DNA from: Saccopteryx bilineata
Taxonomy: Eukaryota > Chordata > Mammalia > Chiroptera > Emballonuridae
Length of the DNA stretch: 64,000 nucleotides
Assembly (NCBI RefSeq): GCF_036850765.1
Contig: NC_089492.1
Span: 99,529,022 to 99,593,021 of the forward strand
Reading direction: 5' to 3'
Position 1 is the stretch's first letter. Each line of letters starts with the position of its first letter. Shown one piece after another: positions 43,505 to 53,311 of this stretch. The notes under the pieces are model-generated. The model made no database searches and was not told where the DNA came from. It was given only the letters and a program-made list of their open reading frames with translations. The position numbers were made by a program, and so were the translations under genes.

Positions 43505-44960
43505 CTCATTATTGAGTGTGTACCATGTGCCAATAGTATTCTAGGCTCATGTGATCTATCAGTGAACAGAACAGGTGTTTTGGGAAGGGGAGATAAGCTA
43601 TAAAAGTAAAGAATAAGTGAAATAATATGTTTTGAAGGTGGTCAGTGCTATGGGGAGAAAGAAAAATGGAGCAGGGGAAGGGGATCAGAAGGTGGGGGCG
43701 GCTTGTGTGATCCCAGGGCAGGGAGGGTGGGCTTCCCTGCAAAGGAGAGACTGGAGCAAAGACGTGCAGCGTTTGAGGGGGATGAGAATGGGTATCTGGG
43801 GACTTGCAAAGGCGCGGAAGCAGGAGGAGGCCTGGGGTGCTCAGGAGCAGCAAGGAGGCAATGTGGCCGAGATAGAGAGGGAAAGGAGAGTAGGAGTGGA
43901 GGTCCACAGTCCAGGGGGGTCCAGGCCAGGAGGACCTCAGAGACCACTGTAGGGTTTTAGCTTTTATGGTGAGATGGGAGGTGCTGGACAGTTTTGAACA
44001 GAGAGCTAGCTATTGACTATTTTTTTCAGGGGCCCTCTTGGGCTGTTGTGGCCACAATAGCCTGGAAGGGGCCAAAGGCAAGTATTCCAGGCAGGGGACC
44101 CATCAGGAGTCATCTACCACAGTCCAGGCAGGGAGAAACGCCTGGCAGAAGCCTGAGTAAGATACCACGGTAACTAGGAGAAGGGAAGGATTAATTCTGA
44201 CTAAGAAAGAAGAGAATGATTAACTCTGACTAATGGAGAAGGGAATGATTAACTGGCCAGCGACACTTTCCCAGAGGAGGTGATTCAAGCAGGATCTTAA
44301 AAAATGAGCCGTTCAGCAGGCACTCCAGAGAGTCAGAGCATTCCAACACCACAGGTGACAGGGCCGAGGTGAGAGAGAGCCAGGCCCATTTGGGGGGCCG
44401 TGAGGTAGCCTCACTGCTGGAGCACAAGGGCCAGGACGGGCAGAGCAGGCCAGGCTGGGTCGGGAGGAGCCGCCACTCTCCCAAAGGGAGATCCTGTGGG
44501 CATTGGGGAGGTTGTAGCGGATTTTTAACTGGGGGTTGGGGATCCTTACGGCCCAGTTCCCAACTAAGTAAAGTCCGGTGGTCACCCTGAAGGGGTAGCA
44601 GGGAGGCGGAGAAAGAGACCCAGATGTGAAGGAGAAAATGAGGACCTGACACCCATGCAGTGGAGGACAGCAGGGGGGTGGGAAGGGTTAAGGAGCATAG
44701 AGGACCAGGGCATGTGGGGATGGGAAAAGAGAAGCAGGCCATTTGAGAAGGCGGATGAGTCTGTCTGGACAGGCTGGATTAGCGGCGCTTGTGGGATATC
44801 AGGCAGAGATGTCCTGGAGCTGCTGTGAGGAGTTAAAGGGGACTGTGTGCAGGTGTCCATTTCTCAAGGGGCAGTGGGCAGTTTAAGCTGTGGACATCCA
44901 CCAGCCAAGGGGCATCTCCAGACTTATATCTTTAGGGAGATTTGAATAGAGGTATAGCTC
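43505..44960 (-). mobile_element. Long L2 LINE fragment, antisense
   Basis: Begins ATTATTGAGTGTGTACCATG and CAGTGAACAGAACAGG, then blocks such as AAGGTGGTCAGTGCTATGGG, AGGAGCAGCAAGGAGGCAAT, TTTTAGCTTTTATGGTGAGA, CATTCCAACACC and CATCTCCAGACTTATATCTT in reversed L2 order. About 1.4 kb, the longest L2 in the window. The long minus-strand frames at 43509-43947 and 44230-44742 lie within it and have stops elsewhere, so they are L2 remnants or chance. Confidence 0.8.
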
Positions 44961-45576
44961 CCTCCTCTTTGCCTCCCTCCCAAGGCCTTTGAGAGAAGCA
45001 ATAGAAAAATAATCTTGAGAGTGAAGAGGAAGGATCCAGGAAAGGACAGGTTTCCTGGGATGACGTTGAGAAATTACAGTTGCACACGTGCTCCCTGAAC
45101 AGCTCCCAGCTCACCCCGAGGGAGTTTCAGTGAGTGCCTGGCTACGCTGGGTCTTGGTCATTGGCCTGGACACGGTCTCTGCATACAGATGCGTGCTTCG
45201 TTCACGTGTGTGAAGTGATGTATTCCCCCGGCCCCATGATTCTTGTTCTCCTGCAGTCCATGCCAGCGAAGGCTCGTTGCCTGTGAGAGGGCAGATTCAA
45301 AACAAGGCATCAAGTAGGGAAGGAAGCAGAGGAGGTATAGAAAGGCTGCTATCCGACCGTCATAGGACCAGAAAGGAGGACGCAAGGGAGAGAGGATGTG
45401 AGAGGCAGAAAGGCAGTGCTATCCTTTACCCCGAGGGGACCTCAGAGAGCAGTGTGGGATCAACTGCTGTCGGGTTTGAGGGTGAGTCTCACTGCAAGGG
45501 AGCGAGCGGGACTGGACTCTCAGATTGCTGCCATGGGAAATTTTAGTAGACCCCGCCCCCAACTAAGCAATGATTC
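44961..45576. other. Unique or decayed L2-flanking DNA
   Basis: No supported gene. The first 100 bp may continue the L2 but cannot be assigned with confidence. Confidence 0.35.
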
Positions 45577-45591
45577 AGAAAGGTGCCAATG

Positions 45592-45979
45592 GGCCCTGGC
45601 CGGTTGGCTCAGCGGTAGAGCGTCGGCCTGGCGTGCGGAGGACCCGGGTTTGATTCCTGGCCAGGGCACATGGGAGAAGCGCCCATTTGCTTCTCCACCC
45701 CCACCTTCCTCTCTGTCTCTCTCTTCCCCTCCTGCAGCCGAGGCTCCATTGGAGCAAAGATGGCCCGGGCGCTGGGGATGGCTCCTTGGCCTCTGCCCCA
45801 GGCGCTAGAGTGGCTCTGGTCTCAGCAGAGTGATGCCCCGGAGGGGCAGAGCATCGCCCCCTGGTGGGCAGAGCATTGCCCCTGGTGGGCGTGCCGGGTG
45901 GATCCCGGTGGGGCGCATGCGGGAGTCTGTCTGACTGTCTCTCCCCGTTTCCAGCTTCAGAAAAATAAAAAAAATAAAA
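45592..45979 (+). mobile_element. Ves-type SINE, full length
   Basis: Head GGCCCTGGCCGGTTGGCTCA, A box, B box (GGGTTTGATTCC), CT-rich linker, body GATGGCCCGGGCGCTGGGG, CGCATGCGGGAGTCTGTCTG and an A-rich tail. AGAAAGGTGCCAATG (45577-45591) and AGAAAGGTGCCAGTG (45980-45994) form a 15-bp TSD with one mismatch. CTCF-like cores at 45855-45868 (exact) and about 45877-45889 (one base shorter). Confidence 0.96.
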
Positions 45980-45994
45980 AGAAAGGTGCCAGTG

Positions 45995-46717
45995 CACCAG
46001 GGTGCTGTTCAGGAGGAAATTTCAAATAGCTTAGGAAGGGGGTCTGAGATGTGGCTTCATGGAACCCTACTTGATGTGGTGTGATGAGGACCCTAACTAA
46101 GTACCAGGGGCCACCGTGACAAGGTCTGCACCACCAGCCATGTGCGGACCGCACACTTCAGCAGTACTCTCTCCCCCACCCCCACCAGGGAACCCCAGGG
46201 GCTAGGGGACTAGCCTTGTTCCATCCCTGTGTGTGGAAGGATGCAGAGGACTCCACGCAGACCTTGGACCCCCTCTTCCACCAGCATGAGGCCCCGTAAA
46301 CATCTCTCTGCACCAGGAAATTATCGTGGCTTAGGAGGGGAGAGGGGAGAAAACCTTGGAAAATAGCAATTTTACTCAAAGGAAACTGAGTTAAACATAC
46401 AGAAATGGAGATGCTAGTAACGGGCAAGTTAAAGATTTCTTTTTGTTTCCTTTCTTCTTCTTCTTCTTTTTTTAACCTATTAATAGTGTGAATGATCTCA
46501 TCAGATTAAAATGAGAAGAGTACAAGAAAAGTTTAGAAAGATGCTGGTTTTACCCATCTGAATAGTATGTGTGATTTTCAACCCTGCCGCACAAGTTTAC
46601 AAAAGTTTGCCTAGGCAGCTGTGTGTTTTTGATTCCAGACATGGGGCTTTCCTTCGAGACTCACTGTGTGTTTCTTTTTGGCCGGGAGTTAAAAATCCTA
46701 AAATCATCAAATCTGTA
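45995..46717. other. Unique non-coding stretch
   Basis: No supported gene. A TTC-rich patch lies at 46441-46470. Confidence 0.4.
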
Positions 46718-47165
46718 TTAACTATCTATGGTTGCATAATAAGTTACTCCTAAACTTAGCAACTGAAAACAACAACAGACATGTATTATTTCACATTCTT
46801 CCTGTGGGCCAGAATTTGGAAATAACTCAGCAGGTGGCTACTGGCTCAGGGTCTCTCATGAGATTGCAGTTAAGATGTCGGCCTGGGCTGTGGTCATCTG
46901 AAGGCTTGACTGGGGCGGGCAGCTCTGCTTCCAAGATGTGCCTGCTGAGTTGGGGCTACTGGCACAAGGCTTCTGTCCCTCACCTCATGGATCTCTGTAT
47001 AGGGCTGCTTGAGTGTCCTCATGACACAGTAGTGGCTTCTTCAAGAACTAAGTCATCTGAAAGAGCAATGACCTTTATGACAACCTAGCCTCAGAAGTCA
47101 CGCTTTCCCATGTGACCCCCACTCTCAAAAAGGCTATGATATTGCAAGGAAGATGAGAAGTCCTT
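46718..47165 (+). mobile_element. Old mammalian LTR/MaLR-like repeat
   Basis: TATGGTTGCATAATAAGTTA, CTTAGCAACTGAAAACAACA, CTTCCTGTGGGCCAGAATTT, CTCAGGGTCTCTCATGAG and ATCTGAAGGCTTGACTGGGG follow a well-known ancient repeat order that I assign to MLT1-type elements from memory. The 3' end fades near 47165. Confidence 0.6.
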
Positions 47166-47620
47166 ACCACAAAACATGATGTCTGAGGCCCAAGAGGAGT
47201 GATTGGGCTTTCTGAGGACCAAGCAAGGATCTTCCTTGGAGAGGGCAGGAGAACCTCAGCCCTTCTGTCCTGCCCAGAGTGGCTACTCCTTGTGAAAGGT
47301 GGCCTGGTACCTATGAACTGATCAAATGGGGAAGCCCATGGGTGCCCAACCAAGTGAGGGAGTTGGTTCTTGACTACTAGACAACCAGGATTTTGTGGAG
47401 AGGGGCCCTCCGTGACTGGAGAGAGACTACTGGGGAGTTCCCAGCATGGGGGAGGGGCAGGGCAGGGCCCCCAAGGGACTTAAAAGTGAGGCAAGGAAGG
47501 GTGTGGTCAAGTGAGGGACAGGGTTCAAAGGGAGGGAGAGGGCCAGAAACCCAGGGCTGGGTCATATAGTATTTTGTGGGTCAGGGCACTATCTTCCTGG
47601 CTGTCATCCCGGGCCATAGA
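47166..47620. other. Unique non-coding stretch
   Basis: No supported gene or repeat. The last 100 bp (AGTATTTTGTGGGTCAGGGC) may be L2-related. Confidence 0.35.
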
Positions 47621-47665
47621 TTCATTCATTCATTCATTCATTCATTCATTCATTCATTCATTCAT
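47621..47665. repeat. (ATTC)n microsatellite at an L2 3' end
   Basis: Eleven pure units followed by a sequence in the antisense L2 order. Confidence 0.95.
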
Positions 47666-48440
47666 GCTCCAAAGGCCAGGTCCCTGTCCTCGGTGAGTTT
47701 GCAGTTAAGTGGTGATGACCACAGTTGGCGACGGTCAGGAAAGACTTCTCACAGGAGGCGATGTCTGAGCTGCTCTTTGAAGGGGAGGAGAAATAAGCCA
47801 AGCAAGGGAGGATGTTTTAGGCAGGGAAACCAGCGGAGGTGGAGTAGGATTGTCTGGGTGAGTGTCAAGATGTAAAGCTGGGAGAGGGGTGTCCCTGCTA
47901 ACTGGTGGGGTGCTCCGGACTTCTTCCAGAGACAACAGGGAGAGTATGCAAGAATTTAAGCAGAGGCATCAAGGAACCAGCTTGGAAATTGAGAGAGTTT
48001 GTCTGGTGGTAGGGAGGTTGATCTGGAGAGAAAGTCCAGGAGGAGCTATGTGCATGGGAGTGATAGGGATAGAAAGGAAAGAACTGGTCTGAGAGGGCTG
48101 CAGAAGAGCAAGCAGTCCCTCTCCTCCTGGTAGAAACTAGCCTTGGCAAGTGCTGGGCCAGACTGACAGGCGTGGGAAGGCCACTTGGAGGCTGTGGCCA
48201 CAGGGAAGTCAGAGTAAAGCAACACTGAGCTGGGAGCTGAGTGAACCAGGAGGTTCAGCCAAAGAGGATATCTGGACAGGGTTCTAGGTCCCTGCTGGTT
48301 GGGCCTGAGTAGCAGTCTGGGGACTTGGAAAGTGAAGAAGAAGAAAGAATCTGCTGTCCAGCACAATGACCACCTGAGAGGCACCTGGGGTGATAGGAGA
48401 TGACCCAATACTGGAGCCTGTTTTCTATAGCTCCGAACAG
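47666..48440 (-). mobile_element. L2 LINE fragment, antisense
   Basis: GTCCCTGTCCTCGGTGAGTT, GGAAAGACTTCTCACAGGAG, GAGCTGCTCTTTGAAGGGGA and GGATGTTTTAGGCAGGGAAA match the reversed L2 3' part. After about 48100 the match weakens, so the right edge is uncertain. Confidence 0.7.
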
Positions 48441-50104
48441 AGGCCATGTTACTTGAGAAAGCAGTTACCCACACCCTAAATTCTCAACCCACTCAATAGA
48501 GTCAGCTGTGTTGCACCATCCCCACAGCAGGTGGCGCCATCGTGCTGGGATTGGCAATTGAGAGGCCAGAGTTAGCAGGCCAGAAAACCCTCCCTGGGAG
48601 GGAGAGGCAGGAGCTTGCCCGGGAAGGCGCCCCAGTCCTGCCTCCCCTGTTCCATTCACTCTGCCTCACCTGCCACATCCCCAGCTCTTGTCCACAACAT
48701 AAGCCTCCAGAAACTGCTCGGAGCCCCTAGCTAGAGAAGGGGGTTATCCAGAACATTCATTAATGGCAGGAAAGGCAGGAAGGAAAGAGCATTTAAATAA
48801 ATGAATGACAGAATAAACTACAGCAGCTCTCAGAATGGTGAGAAAACTTCTGCTGATGCGTGTGCCTTGTATCTCCATCTCTAGTCCTTTAGTCAAGAAG
48901 AAAAACCCAAGGAGCCCCTAGTCTCTTCACTTCTTCCTTTCCTGTGCTCCTGGTGGGCCCCATGCACAAGGCAGAGGGTGGGTGTCAGCCAGTGCAAGTG
49001 GAGCTGGCCAGGGCCATGCACAAAGTTGGGTGGGCCCTGGGGGGTAGCAGGCAGGGAGGCAGGGAGGCCTGAGGCAAAAGCCCCAAGAAGAGTTCTCTAG
49101 GCAAACTTCCAAAGGGGCCTGGGGTGGGGCCTGAGAAGCACAAGGCTCTCTGAGGAGAACAGAGGAAACAGGTGTGTGTTGGCTGGTCCCTGCCCAGGAC
49201 CCATGGACCACCTCCCAAAACCACCCCCTCAGTGCCCCATCCTGGATTCCATAAGGAGAGCTGCCATGTTTTTTAGATTCTAAATTGGTGTTGTTGTTTA
49301 ATAAGAATAAGGACAGGGCAGAATATTTTAAAGAAGGAGTGCCCATTCCCCTGTGCCCAACCTGAACAACAGCGGGCCCCTAGCTGTCACTCATTCTCTT
49401 ACCTCAGCAAAGGGTGGGTGGGGTGCTGTGGGTCCCTACATGCTGGTTCTATGATAGCCTTACCTAAAAAGCCAAGTTGTCACCCTTGGTCTTCCTAACA
49501 ATGGTGGGCCCTCTCTCTAATAGCTTCTGGTTCACCAGGAATGTTTAGGTGGCCAGTGTTGTATAGGCAATGGTGAGTCTGTGTGTTATATGTGAACTCT
49601 TATTTCCAAGTCACCTGGACAGGGACAGGTGGGTTGGTGCTGCAGAGGTTGGGGAGGAAGAAGAGGGGAAAAATGAGAGATCAGAGAAAGGAGGACAAGA
49701 ATAGTCAGGCAAGCAGAGGTCACTGGGTGCTGCCCCGTCACTGCTCGGGAAAGGATGCCCCTGGCACTTGGCCCTGAACCTGAGGCTGCCGCAGGCAGGA
49801 GGGGCAAGGAGGGGCCAGGAGGCGGTGGAGGCCGCACTTAAGATCGAATCAGGTAGACAATGATAAAGGTCAGCCAGAAATGTTCCATCAGCTCCAAAAC
49901 CTGGGCGCACACTGGCTGGGCTGGAAATGGGAAAGGAAGGGAATGATGATAAAGAGTTCTCAGACATCTTGCACAGCTGGTGGGAGGGAGGAATCTGGAA
50001 TTTTCTGTCTGATGTAGAAGTTGTCTCGAGTTGTTGTTCCGCAAGAAAGTAACTTCTTGCCTGATTTGTGACCAAGAGTGGCATTGCCAATAAACCTACT
50101 AATG
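48441..50104. other. Unique non-coding stretch with a CTCF-like site and a candidate exon
   Basis: No certain gene. ACAGCAGGTGGCGC at 48524-48537 differs from the CTCF core CCAGCAGGTGGCGC by one base. A splice-acceptor-preceded open frame lies at 49838-49926 on the minus strand. The 48785-48825 patch is AT-rich. Confidence 0.4.
49838..49926 (-). CDS. Candidate terminal exon of a small membrane protein (unrecognised)
   Basis: On the minus strand a long pyrimidine run ending CCCATTTCCAG at 49927-49937 is a strong acceptor. It is followed by an open stretch ending in a TAA at 49838. In the frame open at the acceptor it reads QPVCAQVLELMEHFWLTFII then VYLIRS, a hydrophobic segment of about 13 residues and a basic end, like a tail-anchored or single-pass protein. 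I do not recognise it, no upstream exon was found, and a poly(A) signal is not evident nearby. Chance is a fair alternative. Confidence 0.2.
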
Positions 50105-50300
50105 TTGCTCATTGCCCATAGAGGGGAGAGGCTGGAAGTCTTGGCTCCCAGCCCCCAAGGAGTTCACCATGCAGTGAGGGAGGCAGCAGAAGTACAGAAT
50201 GAGATAAGGAGCATCAGTGTAGAAAGGACCAAGGGCAATGGGATTAGGGTGGTCTCCAGGAGGACTTCTTGGAGGAGGAAGGAGATTCAGGAAGGGTTTC
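50105..50300 (-). mobile_element. L2 LINE fragment, antisense
   Basis: GGGAGGCAGCAGAAGTACAG and TCTCCAGGAGGACTTCTTGG, AGGAAGGAGATTCAGGAAGG resemble the reversed L2. The solo LTR inserted at its right edge. Confidence 0.55.
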
Positions 50301-50884
50301 TGTTGGGCAGATAAAATATATTATGCTCACTTTGTTAAAGATGGCGCTGCCCACATGGAAGCCCATTGCCCAGGTGATAATATTAGTTGCTTTCTTGCTT
50401 GGGATGGGCGTGATTATATTAATGTGTGTTGGGGTGGGCTTTCGCTCCAAAAGGTTTTAAAAGAGATCACGTTGTTCCGGGGAAGAGTGATTATGTTCTA
50501 GGAGGAGCCCATGCTAGAGGAGAATAGAGAAAGGCCACTTGGAGGAGAGGAGAGGCAGCCAAGATGGTGGAGTGCTGAGGGAGAAGCCAATTTGTGCAGA
50601 GTTTGTGCAGAGAGAAAGAGATGGGGAACAGAGGTTAATAAGGCTGGTGAGGTAGAAACCTTTGATCCTAGGAAACTCAGATAAGTCAGTGGCTTTGGGA
50701 GCCCTGAATGGAAAGAGAAGTGTTTTCCCACTGTGTGTATTTCTTGTCTGCTGGGTGCAAGCTAGGATAAAGATGATGGCCCACCGGTTCTTGGCTCCGT
50801 TGTTTCATTACTGTCTGTCCGAATCCACTGCGAACCTGCACGGGCCAGGTGGCTGTGATGGTGGCCGTGGCTACTGGCTTAACA
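50301..50884 (+). mobile_element. Solo LTR of an endogenous retrovirus, with TSD
   Basis: Starts TGTTGGGCAG and ends GGCTTAACA, so TG...CA, 584 bp. GTTTC at 50296-50300 and 50885-50889 is a perfect 5-bp TSD. It shares CACCGGTTCTTGGCTCCG, CTGTCCGAATCCACTGCGAA and the CTAGGAAACTCAGATAAGTC block with the composite LTR at 2677-4299, in the opposite orientation. A solo LTR forms by recombination between the two LTRs of a provirus, so no viral genes remain. Confidence 0.9.
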
Positions 50885-50889
50885 GTTTC

Positions 50890-51789
50890 CAAGACTGTGT
50901 GAACAGTACAAGCAAAAGAATCGAGAAGGAGCAGAGGTTTGGGGGAATGGGGTAAGATGGGGGGCACTAAGGAAGGAGCTGGCACACAGAAGACACTCAG
51001 CGAATTTTCTAAGGAGGAAAGTAAGGATAGAGAGGAAGGAAGGAGAAAGGAGTGTGCTGAGAGCTGCTCCCCAAGGCAAGTCACCCACCCCATGAGCCCT
51101 GTGGCAGACAGCTGCAGAAGCACCCCTCCTGCCTGCCCACCCCGGGAGCCGCACAGCCCCCACCCCAGCTTGCTCAGAAACAGGCACGTGGCCAGACTCA
51201 CCCACCAGCCTCCTCCTCCAGGCTTATCTCTACCCAGTTCCTTGCTGAGCCTGCAGCCACTCCAGAGCCCTGCTGGAGGAGGGGTGCTCGTCACCCTGGG
51301 GTGACTGAATGGCCAGTAACACCCCCTCCTCCTCCCCAAGATGGCAGCTCAGTGAGACAGTAGGGCCTCTCTCTGGTTTGAACCCTGTGTGTGTGTGTGG
51401 GGGGGGGGGCTCCCAGCCTGGCCAGGCCTCCCACATCATCTAGTGGGGCTCACCTGGGTGGGGGAGGAGCAAACCCTGGCCTCCGGTGAGGATCAAGGAA
51501 GGCTGAATCCCTCCCCACTGATAGCTCAGTATTAAGTGAGGTACAGAAAGTGCCCAGCCCAGAGAACTAAAAATCTGTGGGGAAACTCCTCATTCTGATC
51601 CTCCAGAAGTACAGGGAGAGGCAGGAAAAACACCTTTGGGCCCCAAAGGAAGGAGATGGAGGATGGAGAGGAGCCCCCGGATGAAGTGTGCAGTCCCCGG
51701 GGAGGACAGAGCTGCACTCTCAGAGCCGGTGGCCCTGCCCCGGACAGCAAGGAGCCACAGGCTCCCTTCTCAGGCTGCTGGAGAACACC
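50890..51789. other. Unique non-coding stretch
   Basis: No supported gene. A GT run followed by an 11-base G run lies at about 51386-51410. Opposing long frames (50686-51339 minus, 50939-51304 plus) are chance; part of the first overlaps the LTR. Confidence 0.4.
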
Positions 51790-51797
51790 AACCAAAG

Positions 51798-52118
51798 CAG
51801 GGGTCGGGAACCTATGGCTCGCAAGCCAGTTGTGGCTCTTTTGATGGCTGCATCTGGCTCGCAGACAAATCTTTAATAAAAAAATAATAACGTTAAAAAT
51901 ATAAAACATTCTCATGTATTACAATCCATTCATTTCCTACCGCTCATGTTCATGGTTGTGGGTGGCTGGGGCCAATCACAGCTGTCCTCCGGGACAACAC
52001 CAAATTTTTATTGGATAATGCGTAATGTACGCGCGTCGTTGTATGGCTCTCACGGAATTACATTTTAAAATATGTGGTGTTCATGGCTCTCTCAGCCAAA
52101 AAGTTTCCTGACCCCCAC
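51798..52118. mobile_element. Non-autonomous hAT element
   Basis: Left terminus CAGGGGTCGGGAACCTATGG, right terminus AGTTTCCTGACCCCCAC, which is the mutated complement. The GGCTCGCAAGCCAG and GGATAATGCGTAATGTACG blocks are inside. I cannot see a matching 8-bp duplication, so the right end may be mutated or shortened. Confidence 0.85.
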
Positions 52119-52343
52119 GTCTGGCCTGACCACCTCTGGTTTCTGGCCCTGGGTGAGTCAGTCAGTGTCTTTGCTTGTCCTGTCCTCATAGTCTCAAAAC
52201 CCTTCCTGAAAGTGATGTGTATATCAAGAGATAGAAGGTGAAGGAGGAAAAGAGAGAGAAAGAGCAGGAGAGAGGAGGAGAGAGAGAGACAGAGCTCACT
52301 ACACTATTTATGGGAATAAGCTCCTTAGAAAGCATAAGTGATC
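52119..52343. other. Non-coding DNA with GA-rich patch
   Basis: 52230-52296 is an almost pure purine tract. Nothing else is recognised. Confidence 0.5.
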
Positions 52344-52510
52344 TCAGCTGATCATTTTAAACCACCCTGTGAACTGAGTGCTATTACTAACCCTATTTGA
52401 CAAATGAGGAAACTGAGGCTCAAGTTAGTCACCCACCCAAGTCCCAGAGCTGGGAATCAGCAGAGCAGAGGCAGTCTGATTCCAGGCAGACCTATGACCT
52501 ATACACTCTC
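52344..52510 (-). mobile_element. MIR SINE
   Basis: Antisense MIR: ACCACCCTGTGAACTGAGTG, TTTGACAAATGAGGAAACTG, CCCAGAGCTGGGAATCAGCA and GGCAGTCTGATTCCAGGCAG in order. Confidence 0.85.
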
Positions 52511-52763
52511 TTATCTGCTGGGGCCAGGGTGGAGGGGAGGGTGCAGGAAAGGGAAAGACCCCTCTGAGGCCGCAGAGAACAGAGAATAGTAGAGTCCTGG
52601 GGGGCTTGGGCTCCTGGATCCTGGATGCCTCTGAGCTGGAAGCAGGTGGAAATCCAGTTTCTTCAGATACCAAAGCCTGATTACCCAGTGTTTTCTCCAG
52701 AGAAGGAGACCAGGTGGGCCGGGCCCTGGTGTCTCAGGCCTTCGGTGGGGAGGGAATGGCAAG

Positions 52764-53311
52764 CCTCTCTCCTTCTCTTCCTCCTCTCCTCTCCCCCTCC
52801 TTCTCCCCTCCCCTCTCCTTCCCTCCCCTCTCTTCTCATCTCTTTCTCTCCCTCCTCCTCTCCCTTTCCTCTTCTCCTCTCCCCTCCTCCCCTCCCTCTC
52901 CCTCTCCCTCTCCTCTCCTCTCCTCTCCTCTCCTCTCCTCTCCTCTCCTCTCCTCTCCTCTCCTCTCCTCTCCTCTCCCCTCCCCTCCCCCTCCCCTCCT
53001 CTCCCTTCCTCTTCTCCCCTCCCCTCCTCCCCTCCCTCTCCCTCTCCTCCCCCTCCCCTCCCCTCCCCTCCCCTCCTCTTCTCCCCTCCTCTCTCCTCCC
53101 CCTCCCCCCTCCCCTTCCCCCTTCCTCTCCCCTCCTCCCCTCCCTCCCCCTCTCCTCTCCTCTCCTCTCCTCTCCTCTCCTCTCCTCTCCTCTCCTCTCC
53201 TCTCCTCTCCTCTCCACTCCTCCCCTCTCCTCTCCTCCCCTCCTCTTCTCCCCTCCCCTCCCTGCCCCTCCCCTCCCCCCTTCCTCTCCCCTCCCCTTTC
53301 CCTTCCCCTTT
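52764..53311. repeat. 548-bp polypyrimidine tract with (TCCTC)n blocks
   Basis: Nearly every base on the plus strand is C or T. I found only three purines (at 52838, 53216 and 53264). Pure (TCCTC)n blocks occupy about 52910-52979 and 53151-53214, joined by variant CCCCT and CCTT units. Long frames on both strands (52625-53359, 52681-53319, 52714-53325) are low-complexity artefacts. Confidence 0.97.

Noticed and set aside
44230..44742. 170-codon minus-strand frame
   Set aside because: It lies in an antisense L2 fragment and shows no L2 ORF2 catalytic motif. It is an L2 3' part or chance.
50686..51339. 217-codon minus-strand frame
   Set aside because: Part of it is the solo LTR read in antisense. 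The rest has no domain or splice support.
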